From positions 1 through 18,064 of the forward strand of contig JAYEJW010000014.1 of the NCBI GenBank assembly GCA_034716535.1: a stretch of 18,064 nt of DNA, read 5' to 3'. The translations under genes were made by a program, and so were the position numbers. This document shows, piece by piece, positions 7,806 through 14,579 of the stretch. A model generated the notes under the pieces. That model was not told the DNA's origin and made no database searches. It saw only the letters and a program-made list of their open reading frames with translations. Within the stretch, counting starts at the first letter, position 1; every line of letters starts with the position of its first letter. The DNA is from JAYEJW01 sp034716535 (lineage in GTDB: Bacteria > Pseudomonadota > Gammaproteobacteria > Chromatiales > Chromatiaceae).

Positions 7806-8004
7806 TGTTATCCTCACTTAAAAAAAGGTGTGCCGACGATGCTGCGTGCACCCGCAGACATACGGACCGTCGGCCCGGGCCGGGGACCATCTTCGTTCTA
7901 ATCAGCCGCCGAACCCGGATCCCCGTTTGGTTTGTGTGGCATCCGCCACTTGGTGTGTGAAATCCCTCACCTGAATTAAATATGAAAAATGTGACCAGTG
8001 TCAA
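7806..8004 (-). promoter_or_regulatory. Promoter and long 5' leader of MCO-A (leader copy 1)
   Basis: A sigma70-like promoter is visible: TTGACA at 8004-7999, 16 nt spacer, TATTTA at 7982-7977, giving a predicted start near 7970 and a leader of about 165 nt. Just downstream lie two dyads: TGTGAAATCCCTCACC (7956-7971) and TGTGGCATCCGCCACT (7935-7950), centres 21 nt apart. Read as RNA they are GUGAG-GGAU-UUCAC and GUGGC-GGAU-GCCAC, 5-bp stems with a GGAU loop. The rest of the leader aligns with those at 8361-8540 and 11279-11446. A T-run (TTTTTTT) and the GAGGA site precede the ATG, with no insertion between. Confidence 0.72.
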
Positions 8005-8050
8005 TAAAAATGGCAATAATAATCATTGACATTAGCATATTAGAGGTTTC

Positions 8051-8216
8051 TCAAAGGGAGATCGCGGTAAGTCGCGCGCTGATGCAGCTTCGGTGAGCGA
8101 TCCGATGAGCGGCCTCTGGCGGGGTCACGTATTCTGGAATGGTGAGGGGATCCAGACTCCCCCCCGGGACGGCAAAAGCCAGCCCACGCCCGCCGACGTT
8201 CGGTTCTTTTCTTCAT
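8051..8216 (-). pseudogene. Relic of a third multicopper oxidase gene
   Basis: From ATG 8216 the DNA aligns with the 5' end of MCO-A and with the small ORF at 10996-11121. A one-base insertion in the A-run after ATGAAGAAA shifts the frame. In the ancestral frame it reads NVGGRGLAFAVPGG, then SLDPLTIPEYVTPP, matching TQDPLAIPKYVTPL of MCO-A, but part of the signal peptide is deleted. After about 35 codons homology to the gene stops, and the sequence joins DNA resembling the 3' flank of the 752-aa MCO: AAGTCGCGCGCT occurs at 8069-8080 and 8614-8625. The ancestral frame closes at TGA 8051. Hence nearly the whole oxidase has been deleted. It has its own decayed leader (8361-8540). Confidence 0.8.
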
Positions 8217-8230
8217 TGTTTTCCCCTTAG

Positions 8231-8360
8231 AAAAGCGCTGATTTATTCAGCGCTTCCCGTGGGGCAGGGATGCCCCGCCATTTTTGACGCCCGTAAGGCG
8301 TTGAAATGAAGGAGACGCTAATTTTGGCCCGGGATGGCCATAAATCAGCGTCTCCTTCAG
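8231..8360. mobile_element. MITE-like palindromic insertion in the relic's leader
   Basis: This block interrupts the leader between its conserved part and the relic's ribosome-binding site; MCO-A lacks it. The ends carry the inverted repeat CGCTGATTTAT (8236-8246) and ATAAATCAGCG (8340-8350). Inside are a 9-bp hairpin (8233-8255, AAGCGCTGA/TCAGCGCTT), a 6-bp hairpin (8261-8276, GGGGCA/TGCCCC), a 5-bp hairpin (8287-8301) and a large palindrome with 12-bp arms, GAAGGAGACGCT (8308-8319) and AGCGTCTCCTTC (8347-8358). No coding capacity. Exact ends and target duplication are uncertain. Confidence 0.6.
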
Positions 8361-8540
8361 AGTGAGGGGCGCCAGCTGCTGCGCGCAAACGCAGAGATAC
8401 ACCCCTGTCGGCCCGGATCGCGGATTATTTCGAGTCCCTGATCAGCCGCTGAATCCGGTCCCCCATTTTCGTTTATGTGACATCCGTCACTTTAGTGTGT
8501 GAAATCCCTCAACATGAATTAAATATGAAAAATGTGATCT
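8361..8540 (-). promoter_or_regulatory. Decayed promoter and leader of the MCO relic (leader copy 2)
   Basis: It aligns with the MCO-A leader, sharing an identical 23-nt block (8515-8537 with 7972-7994) that covers the -10 region, so TATTTA is kept. The -35 position has lost TTGACA. Both dyads remain: TGTGACATCCGTCACT (8476-8491) and TGTGAAATCCCTCAAC (8498-8513), 22 nt apart. In RNA the first gives GUGAC-GGAU-GUCAC. Compared with copy 1 it differs by a symmetric pair of changes (GUGGC/GCCAC to GUGAC/GUCAC) that preserves pairing. Confidence 0.65.
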
Positions 8541-8683
8541 GCAGCAAAGAAAACCGACGAACGGTCGTTTACAGGGATGAAGGAGGAAACGAAGCGGGAT
8601 GACGCATCACGGAAAGTCGCGCGCTTGTGCGACCGCTGATGTGCGGTCCCATGATCGAGCATAGGATGCGGATCCAGAAAGCC

Positions 8684-8709
8684 AGAGGGCCGCACGAGTG
8701 CGGCCCTCT
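8684..8709 (-). terminator. Terminator of the 752-aa MCO gene
   Basis: A perfect 11-bp stem, AGAGGGCCGCA/TGCGGCCCTCT, with a 4-nt loop lies 25 nt after the stop codon at 8735. The following sequence GGCTTTCTGG has only a short T-run, so it may be an imperfect intrinsic terminator or mainly an mRNA 3'-end stabiliser. Confidence 0.7.
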
Positions 8710-8734
8710 TCACTGCGGCTGACGCCGGATTCGT

Positions 8735-10993
8735 TTAAGGCTCGACAAACATCGCCCGCATCATCTCGTTGTCTTCGTGATCCAGGATATGGCAATGCCA
8801 GACATAGCCGGGACCGCCCGGAAATCCGAACGCATCCTTCTTGACGTCTAGCCCTGCGGTCGGATCGAAGGCAAACAGGTTGCTACCCGCCTGTGGGACG
8901 CAGGGCAGGGCCTCCGGGTTGTCCAGGAGGACGTTGCCCGGGGGACAGAGCCCGTAACCCGTGCTCGGCGCGTCGGTCGGGGCAAAGCGGACTGCAAAGC
9001 GCGTGATCGCGTTCGGCGGCGCGCGGCCCGTGTCCTTCCAGCCTCGCTCCCAAGGGGCCGGCGGCTTTGGTGGTCCCGTGATGCAGTTGTCTTCGTCGAC
9101 CGGGTCGCCGTCCGGTATGGGCGGATTGCCGCCGATCTCGCCGTCCTCATTCGGCTCGGAATAGGGGTTTGGCGGACCATCGCCCGGGATGAATTCCCCC
9201 CCTTCGAACGCCGCGTCATACACGGCCTGATAGCACGCGGGATCGAAAGGCGTGCGGTCGAGGACCTGGAATTGCGCCAGGTGCAGGTGCAGCGGGTGCC
9301 CGTCGACGGTAAGATTGGCGAAACGCCAGATTTCGGTCGCCCCGACCTGCGGCAGCTCTGTCGCATACGGCAGCCTCGGGTCGTCCGCCCCATCGATTTG
9401 CTCACTGCCCTCAATCGGTACCCCATCCTCGGTCAGGCCTAACCAAGTGGAGTTGTTGAGCAGGAGCGCCAGAGGTCCGCCGGGGCCTTCGAACTCGTTC
9501 AAGGTGAGTAACCGCATCGCGTCCGGGACTTTTCCGGTAACCGCTGGGTTCAGCGACGGGATCTGGTTTTCGGGAGTGCGCAGGACAGCGCCGTCTTCGG
9601 CGGGATCGAAGCTGCGGTCCTTGCCCTTGCCCTTGACGACTCGGAGCTCCATGATCTGACCCGTGGTATCCGGATCGACTCCACCAAATGGGGGAGACAG
9701 GTTATTGAGCATACGCAGCGTGTCGCCCTTCCGAAGGCCCGCAAAGTCGACGATGATGTCGGCACGCTCTCCAGGCGCGATGATCAGCCCCGGGCCATCG
9801 GGCGGATTGACGACCTTCACCGGGGCATTGAGCAGGCCGCCGTCGGTGCCGATCTGCCAGATGGGTAGGACCTCCTGGGTGTCCACGTTCTCTATACGGA
9901 GCCGGTAAGGACGGGCGTTGGACCCGTTGAGGAGCCTCAGGCGGTAGCGGCGCGGTTCCACTTCGAGAAATGGCCAGGTCTTGCCGTTCACCACGATGGC
10001 GTTGCCCAGATACTCCGGAATCCAGAACGGGTGCACGTCGGGATTCGGCGGCTGCATCATGTCATCAGGATTCGAGCCATCGGGAAAATACAGCCGGCTG
10101 TCGGTATCGAAGGATCGATCCTGGATGACGATCGCCCGCTCGTAGGGACAATCGCCTCGCTTGCCACCATCATGATCGTCAATGGAATCTTTGCCCTTGC
10201 CGCGATCATGATGGTCATCTTCTCCGTTGCCCCGCTTACAGTCATCAGGTCCGCCGGGAAGATTGGTGGGCTCGTGTTTCCAGTCGCGCAGCAGATAAAA
10301 TCCGGCAAGTCCCGAGAAGACGTTAATGCGGGTCTCGCCCAGCGCATGATCGTGATACCAGAGAGTTGCGGCTTCCTGGGTGTTGGGATAGGAAAATGTA
10401 TTGGTGATGAAGCCGGGTCCCTCAAGCACACCGTACTGACCGTCTTTTTTCGTGTACCAGGAGTCCGGCCCGCCATCATAGGCCGAAGGTACCTCGCCGC
10501 CGTGCAAATGGGCCACCGCAGGGACTGGCCCGATGTAGGGTTCGGTGCAGCGCTCCTGATCCGGATCATGGAAGCAGCCCCATTCCAGCGGATCGGCCCA
10601 GTGTAAGGTCTGATCCACGGATACCAGGCTTTGAACGACCGATTTATGGAAATTGATCTTATTCTCCCAAGTCACGGTCGTCGGTTTATCCCGCTGTGCC
10701 TCAATAGTAGGCCCAGGATATGATTCGTTGTACCCCCAAACGCGTGTGGGTTTAAAGTCGGTTTTTTTCCCGTTCTCGTCGCCTCTTGGCAGGATCCATG
10801 CTTGGAACTCGCCCATCTTTATCTTCAGCTTTTTGTCGCTCAATGTCCTCGGCGAAGGCAGCGGATCGACGTACTTCGGGATAGTGGTAGGATCAAGAGG
10901 TGTCTGCGGTTCCAGAAAGGAAGCGGATATAGGATTGCTGCAAACCGCCAGCGCTCCCACCGCAAGGCTTAGGGCACATTTGTGAAGATTCAT
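8735..10993 (-). CDS. Secreted three-domain multicopper oxidase, CotA/bilirubin-oxidase-like, with a His/Asp-rich insertion (MCO-B)
   Basis: Second copper oxidase (752 aa), paralogous to MCO-A but clearly divergent. ATG 10993 has GGAGGAT 5 nt upstream. The signal peptide MNLHKCALSLAVGALAV...SA resembles a Sec type, cleaved near ISA-SF, and is unrelated to that of MCO-A. Copper motifs are complete: H162-L-H164, H214-D-H216 (LWYHDHALGETR), H566-P-L-H569-L-H571 and H733-C734-H735 with H739 and axial M744. HLAQFQVLDRTPFD and YVWHCHILDHED closely resemble CotA. After strand YLLRD, residues 249-283 form an insertion rich in D, H, K and G, framed by C252 and C282. A second loop of about 45 residues after the third copper motif is rich in P, D and E. 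Both are absent from CotA as I recall it. It has its own promoter and leader, and an upstream 41-codon ORF stops 2 nt before it. The physiological substrate is unknown. Confidence 0.94.
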   Translation of the reverse strand: MNLHKCALSLAVGALAVCSNPISASFLEPQTPLDPTTIPKYVDPLPSPRTLSDKKLKIKMGEFQAWILPRGDENGKKTDFKPTRVWGYNESYPGPTIEAQRDKPTTVTWENKINFHKSVVQSLVSVDQTLHWADPLEWGCFHDPDQERCTEPYIGPVPAVAHLHGGEVPSAYDGGPDSWYTKKDGQYGVLEGPGFITNTFSYPNTQEAATLWYHDHALGETRINVFSGLAGFYLLRDWKHEPTNLPGGPDDCKRGNGEDDHHDRGKGKDSIDDHDGGKRGDCPYERAIVIQDRSFDTDSRLYFPDGSNPDDMMQPPNPDVHPFWIPEYLGNAIVVNGKTWPFLEVEPRRYRLRLLNGSNARPYRLRIENVDTQEVLPIWQIGTDGGLLNAPVKVVNPPDGPGLIIAPGERADIIVDFAGLRKGDTLRMLNNLSPPFGGVDPDTTGQIMELRVVKGKGKDRSFDPAEDGAVLRTPENQIPSLNPAVTGKVPDAMRLLTLNEFEGPGGPLALLLNNSTWLGLTEDGVPIEGSEQIDGADDPRLPYATELPQVGATEIWRFANLTVDGHPLHLHLAQFQVLDRTPFDPACYQAVYDAAFEGGEFIPGDGPPNPYSEPNEDGEIGGNPPIPDGDPVDEDNCITGPPKPPAPWERGWKDTGRAPPNAITRFAVRFAPTDAPSTGYGLCPPGNVLLDNPEALPCVPQAGSNLFAFDPTAGLDVKKDAFGFPGGPGYVWHCHILDHEDNEMMRAMFVEP
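10145..10249 (-). other. His/Asp/Lys-rich insertion within MCO-B
   Basis: Residues 249-283 include GEDDHHDRGKGKDSIDDHDG between C252 and C282, inserted between domain 1 and the strand AIVIQDRSFD. The composition resembles a metal-binding or disordered loop rather than a folded domain. Whether it binds metal is inference. Confidence 0.7.
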
Positions 10994-10995
10994 CG

Positions 10996-11121
10996 TTAAT
11001 CCTCCATTGTCGATGGAATTTCTGTTGTTATCTCAAGAATCCGTCTATACAACGGAGATGAGTTGTTGGGCAGGATGGCAAACGCCAGCCCACGCCTGGC
11101 GACGTTCGGTTTTTTCTTCAT
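10996..11121 (-). CDS. 41-codon leader ORF derived from an MCO signal peptide
   Basis: ATG 11121 opens MKKKPNVARRGLAFAILP, nearly the same as the start of MCO-A (MTKIPSVAGRGLAFAILP). It then diverges (NNSSPLYRRILEIT...) and stops with TAA at 10996-10998, 2 nt before the ATG of MCO-B. An AAGGGGAAAACA sequence supplies a ribosome-binding site. The ribosome-binding site of MCO-B lies inside its last codons. It could be a working leader peptide that couples or regulates MCO-B translation, or simply the remnant left when an unrelated MCO coding region joined an MCO-A-type leader. The paired arginines (ARRGLAF) recall a Tat signal, although MCO-A has GR there. Too short for composition to prove coding. 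Confidence 0.55.
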   Translation of the reverse strand: MKKKPNVARRGLAFAILPNNSSPLYRRILEITTEIPSTMED

Positions 11122-11147
11122 TGTTTTCCCCTTGAGATTGACGGGGG

Positions 11148-11278
11148 GCCGGCTGGTAACCGTTCACACCCCCCCCCACACGACCAGACGCGATACGACG
11201 GCCGAGTTTGCCATCCATGGCACTGGATTCCGGCATCCCAGCCGGAATGACGGCGGGGGTGTGAACGGTTACGCCGGC
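11148..11278. mobile_element. MITE-like insertion in the leader of MCO-B
   Basis: Terminal inverted repeats of 18 nt are perfect: GTAACCGTTCACACCCCC at 11156-11173 and its complement at 11255-11272. They extend outward through GCCGGC on both sides, with a 2-nt bulge on the left. The interior carries a hairpin TTCCGGC-ATCCCA-GCCGGAA (11228-11247) of the TGGATTCCGGC...GCCGGAATGACGG type seen as dispersed repeats in many proteobacteria (recollection). The block is absent from the equivalent position of the other two leaders. No ORF of interest. In the transcript it would fold into a long hairpin upstream of the leader ORF. Confidence 0.7.
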
Positions 11279-11446
11279 TGTTGCGCGTAAACGCAGAGAT
11301 ACACCCCTACCGGCCCGGATCGCGGATTATTTTGAGTCCCTTATGGGCCGCTGAGTCCGGTTCCCCGCTTGGATTGCGTGATATCCCTCACTTGCTGTTT
11401 TATGTCCCTTATGGTCATTAATAATGAGTAATGTGACACGCGTCAA
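11279..11446 (-). promoter_or_regulatory. Promoter and leader of MCO-B (leader copy 3)
   Basis: TTGACG at 11446-11441, a 17-nt spacer and TATTAA at 11423-11418 form a plausible promoter in the same place as in copy 1. Downstream are CGTGATATCCCTCACT (11377-11392), giving GUGAG-GGAU-AUCAC in RNA, and a degenerate partner, TTTTATGTCCCTTATG (11398-11413), again 21 nt away. The remainder shares long blocks with copy 2, for example AACGCAGAGATACACCCCT and GGCCCGGATCGCGGATTATT. The distance from the predicted start to the MCO-B ATG is about 415 nt, because of the insertion and the leader ORF. Confidence 0.68.
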
Positions 11447-11790
11447 GCTTTATCTGAAAAAACTCTTTGACATCGACGATTATTACTGTTTTATGACTGG
11501 CGTCAGGGATCTGTTCGGGTTGAAAGCCAAGCGCCTATTAGTGTTCTGGGTCGGCAATTATTGAAAAATCAGAAATTAAGTAAACACTAATTCAATTGAG
11601 AGCCGTGTCCTTTTCTGAGGATGGAGCCGCTTCATCTATTGCGGCCGGATTGGGATGGACGGCGTTCGGAACCACGCCGCCGGCTCGATCCGGGTTTCGG
11701 TCCCTATTCCCTCCTACCCTTCCAGAGGAAACCGACCGCAAACGCGGCGGGTACCTGAAGGCCCAGCAAGAGGTGCTGGTCGAGTCCCCC
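11447..11790. other. Intergenic region between polA and the MCO cluster
   Basis: No gene is supported here. The half nearer the MCO promoter (11447-11600) is AT-rich, unlike the GC-rich coding DNA around it. The half nearer polA is GC-rich. I see no strong intrinsic terminator for polA. A TTGACA (11467-11472) on the plus strand faces no gene. Confidence 0.6.
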
Positions 11791-14496
11791 TCAGTGGGCC
11801 TCCTCCCAGTTCCCGCCGATGCCCACGTCGACCACCAGCGGCACCTTGAGCTCCGCTGCCGACTCCATCGCGGCGCGTACGCGCCCGCCGGCCTCTTCGA
11901 CGGCGTCCTCGGCGACCTCGAACACCAGCTCGTCGTGGACCTGCATGATCATGCTCACGGGCGGTCGCTCGTTCTCGATCCACTGGTCCACGGCGATCAT
12001 GGCGCGCTTGATGATGTCCGCGGCGGTGCCCTGCATGGGGGCGTTGATGGCGGTGCGCTCCGCTCCGGCGCGGCGGCCCTGGTTGCTGTGGTCGATATCC
12101 GTCAGATACAGGCGGCGGCCGAACAGGGTCGTTACAAAGCGGTCCTTGCGTGCCTGGGAACGGATGCGGTCCATGAAATCCTTCACCCCGGGATAGCGCA
12201 TGAAGTACAGGTCCACGTACTCCTGAGCCGCTCCACGCTCGATGCCGAGCTGGCGCGCCAGGCCGAAGGCGGACATCCCGTAGATGAGACCGAAATTGAT
12301 GGCCTTTGCGGAGCGCCGCTGGTCCCCGGACACCTCCGCAGGCGGCACCCCCCAGACCTCCGCGGCGGTGGCGCGGTGGATGTCCTGACCTGCCGCGAAG
12401 GCGGCGAGCAGGCGCTTGTCGCCCGAGAGGTGAGCCATGATCCGCAGCTCGATCTGGGAGTAGTCCGCCGCGAGCATGAGGCGACCGGGCTCGGGCACGA
12501 AGGCGCGGCGGATGCGCCGTCCGTCCTCGCTGCGGATAGGGATATTCTGCAGGTTCGGATCGGAGGAGGACAGACGCCCGGTGGCGGCGACCGCCTGGTG
12601 GTAGGAGGTGTGCACGCGCCCCGTCTCGGGGTTCACCATCTGGGGCAGCTTGTCCGTATAGGTGGACTTCAGTTTTGAGAGCCCGCGGTGCTCCAGGATG
12701 ATCCGGGGCAGGTCGTGGCCCTGCTCGGCGAGCTGCTGCAGGACGGCCTCGGAGGTCGAGGGTGCCCCTTTGGGCGTCTTGGCGAGGACCGGCAGCCCCA
12801 GCTCCTGGAAGAAGATCTCGCCGATCTGCTTGGGGGAGCCCATGTTGAACTTGCGACCCGCCTCCCCGTACGCCGCCTGCTCGAGGTCGTGCATCCGCGT
12901 GGCCATGTCCCGGCTCTGGGCCGTGAGCTGTTCGGCGTCGATGCGCACCCCTCTGCGCTCCATGCGCGAAAGCAGAGGGATGAGGGGCACCTCGATCTCC
13001 CGGTAGAGCCTGGCGAGCGGGGGTGTTTCTTCGAGCCTCGGCCACAGCTCCCGGTGCAGACGCAGGGTGACGTCCGCGTCCTCGGCGGCGTAGGGGCCCG
13101 CCTGGTCCAGGGGGATCTGGTTGAAGGTGAGCTGCTTGGCACCCTTTCCGGCGATGTCCTCGAAGTGAATGGTGTCCCGGTCCAGGTATTTCCTGGCCAA
13201 TGAGTCCATGTCGTGGCGGGTGGCGGTGCTTGCGAGCACGTAGGACTCCAGCATGGTGTCGTGGGCGATGCCGGCCATACGGATGCCGTGGTTCGCCAGC
13301 ACGCTCATGTCGTACTTGAGATTCTGCCCCACCTTGGGCCGCCTCGGGTCTTCAAGCAGGGGCTTGAGCCGCGCCAGTACCCACCCTCGGTCGAGCTGCT
13401 TCGGCGCACCGGGATAGTCGTGAGCCACAGGTACGTAGGCGGCCTCCCCGGGCTCGACCGTGAAGGACAGGCCGACCAGCTCCGCGCGCATGTAATCCAG
13501 GCTGGTCGTCTCGGTGTCGAAGGCGAAGAGATCCGCCTGCTCCAGACGCGCCAGCCAGTCGTTGAAGACATCCTCGGCGAGCACCAGGTCGTAGTCCCCA
13601 TCCCGGACTGCGGGCGCGCGCTCCTCGGCCGCCCCTCCGGACTCATCGCCCAGGGTGGCCAGCAACCGCCTGGACTCGAAGCGTTTGTACCAGCCGAGCA
13701 GCAAATTCAGATCCGGGTCCGCCGGACGCAGGTCGTTGGGTGAGACGTCCAGCGCTACGTCCAGCTTGATGGTGGTGAGCTCTCTGGACAGGGGCAGCTG
13801 CTCCAGGCTCGAGCGCAGGTTCTCTCCCACCTTGCCCTTGATCGCGTCTGCATGCTCGATGACGCCTTCCAGGGACCCGTAGGTCTGGATCCATTTTGCC
13901 GCCGTCTTGGGCCCGCACTTGGGCACCCCCGGGATGTTGTCGACGCTGTCCCCCATCAGGCTCAGAAAGTCCACGATGCGCTCCGGCGGAACCCCGAACT
14001 TCTCGAGCACGCCCTCTCGGTCGAGCAGGCTGTCGCTCATGGTGTTGATGAGGGTGATCCGGTCGTTGACCAGCTGGGCCATGTCCTTGTCGCCGGTGGA
14101 GATCAGCGTTTTGATGTCATGCGCCGTGGCTTGCGTCGCCAGGGTGCCGATGACGTCGTCGGCCTCCACGTCCGGGATCACCAGCAGGGGCAGGCCCATG
14201 GCGCGGATGACCGCCTGCAGGGGCTCGATCTGCTCGCGCAGATCCTCAGGCATGAGGGGGCGGTTGGCCTTGTATTCGGGGTAGATGTCGTCGCGAAAGG
14301 TCTTGCCCGGGGCGTCGAGCACCACCGCCATGTAGTCCGGGTCATAGCGCTCCTTGAGCTTGCGCAACATGTTGATCACGCCCACCAGGGCGCCGGTCGC
14401 CTCTCCTTTGGAGTTGGTGAGCTTCGGCAGGGCATGATAGGCGCGAAACAGGTACGAGGAGCCGTCGACGAGGACGAAGGGATATGGCTTTTCCAT
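11791..14496 (-). CDS. polA: DNA polymerase I
   Basis: Replication and repair polymerase that removes RNA primers and fills gaps in the cytoplasm; 901 aa against 928 in E. coli. Residues 1 to about 290 are the 5'-nuclease domain (FRAYHALPKL, VEADDVIGTLA, STGDKDMAQLV, MGDSVDNIPGVPKCGPKTA). The 3'-5' proofreading domain keeps its catalytic residues: D327 and E329 (FAFDTETTSLD), NLKYD and the YAAEDAD motif. The polymerase domain has motif A with D678 (AADYSQIELR), motif B (RRSAKAINFGLIYG) and motif C with D855 (MQVHDELVFEV). The protein ends GNWEEAH, close to the E. coli terminus. All three activities look intact. ATG 14496 has a poor ribosome-binding site, but the N-terminus PYPFVLVDGSSYLFRA is right for the family. 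It lies 83 nt after an unidentified small gene on the same strand. Confidence 0.98.
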   Translation of the reverse strand: MEKPYPFVLVDGSSYLFRAYHALPKLTNSKGEATGALVGVINMLRKLKERYDPDYMAVVLDAPGKTFRDDIYPEYKANRPLMPEDLREQIEPLQAVIRAMGLPLLVIPDVEADDVIGTLATQATAHDIKTLISTGDKDMAQLVNDRITLINTMSDSLLDREGVLEKFGVPPERIVDFLSLMGDSVDNIPGVPKCGPKTAAKWIQTYGSLEGVIEHADAIKGKVGENLRSSLEQLPLSRELTTIKLDVALDVSPNDLRPADPDLNLLLGWYKRFESRRLLATLGDESGGAAEERAPAVRDGDYDLVLAEDVFNDWLARLEQADLFAFDTETTSLDYMRAELVGLSFTVEPGEAAYVPVAHDYPGAPKQLDRGWVLARLKPLLEDPRRPKVGQNLKYDMSVLANHGIRMAGIAHDTMLESYVLASTATRHDMDSLARKYLDRDTIHFEDIAGKGAKQLTFNQIPLDQAGPYAAEDADVTLRLHRELWPRLEETPPLARLYREIEVPLIPLLSRMERRGVRIDAEQLTAQSRDMATRMHDLEQAAYGEAGRKFNMGSPKQIGEIFFQELGLPVLAKTPKGAPSTSEAVLQQLAEQGHDLPRIILEHRGLSKLKSTYTDKLPQMVNPETGRVHTSYHQAVAATGRLSSSDPNLQNIPIRSEDGRRIRRAFVPEPGRLMLAADYSQIELRIMAHLSGDKRLLAAFAAGQDIHRATAAEVWGVPPAEVSGDQRRSAKAINFGLIYGMSAFGLARQLGIERGAAQEYVDLYFMRYPGVKDFMDRIRSQARKDRFVTTLFGRRLYLTDIDHSNQGRRAGAERTAINAPMQGTAADIIKRAMIAVDQWIENERPPVSMIMQVHDELVFEVAEDAVEEAGGRVRAAMESAAELKVPLVVDVGIGGNWEEAH

Positions 14497-14535
14497 GGGC
14501 TGAGACGTTCCGGATGCGGTGCCCGAACGTTAACA

Positions 14536-14554
14536 TGCAGGTGCGGTACCTGCA
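14536..14554. other. Short dyad between polA and the upstream gene
   Basis: TGCAGGT-GCGGT-ACCTGCA, a 7-bp inverted repeat with a 5-nt centre, sits 40 nt upstream of the polA start. There is no T-tract after it on the minus strand, so it is not an obvious terminator. It could be an operator, an mRNA hairpin or chance. Confidence 0.35.
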
Positions 14555-14579
14555 CAAACGCCTCACAGGCGGGAGGGTC

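Noticed and set aside
7806..7817. GTG 7817 as start of MCO-A
   Set aside because: The GTG is part of the GTGAGGA ribosome-binding region; ATG 7805 has correct spacing and starts the signal peptide.
7990..8005. Third CRP-like site TGTGA-N6-TCAAT in the leader
   Set aside because: It coincides with the -35 element TTGACA on the minus strand; the symmetry is weak and not kept in copy 2.
8231..8360. CRISPR-like or tRNA structure from the many hairpins
   Set aside because: The hairpins differ in sequence and spacing, there are no direct repeats with spacers, and no tRNA cloverleaf features are present.
10975..10993. Lipoprotein signal in MCO-B (LAVC)
   Set aside because: The residue before Cys is Val, not Gly/Ala/Ser, so the lipobox is not met; a signal peptidase I site (ISA) follows.
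11467..11495. Plus-strand promoter-like TTGACA with an AT-rich -10 region
   Set aside because: No plus-strand gene lies downstream, only antisense polA; the region is simply AT-rich.
11596..12678. 360-codon open frame on the plus strand
   Set aside because: Mostly antisense to the polA polymerase domain, with a composition typical of GC-rich shadow frames.
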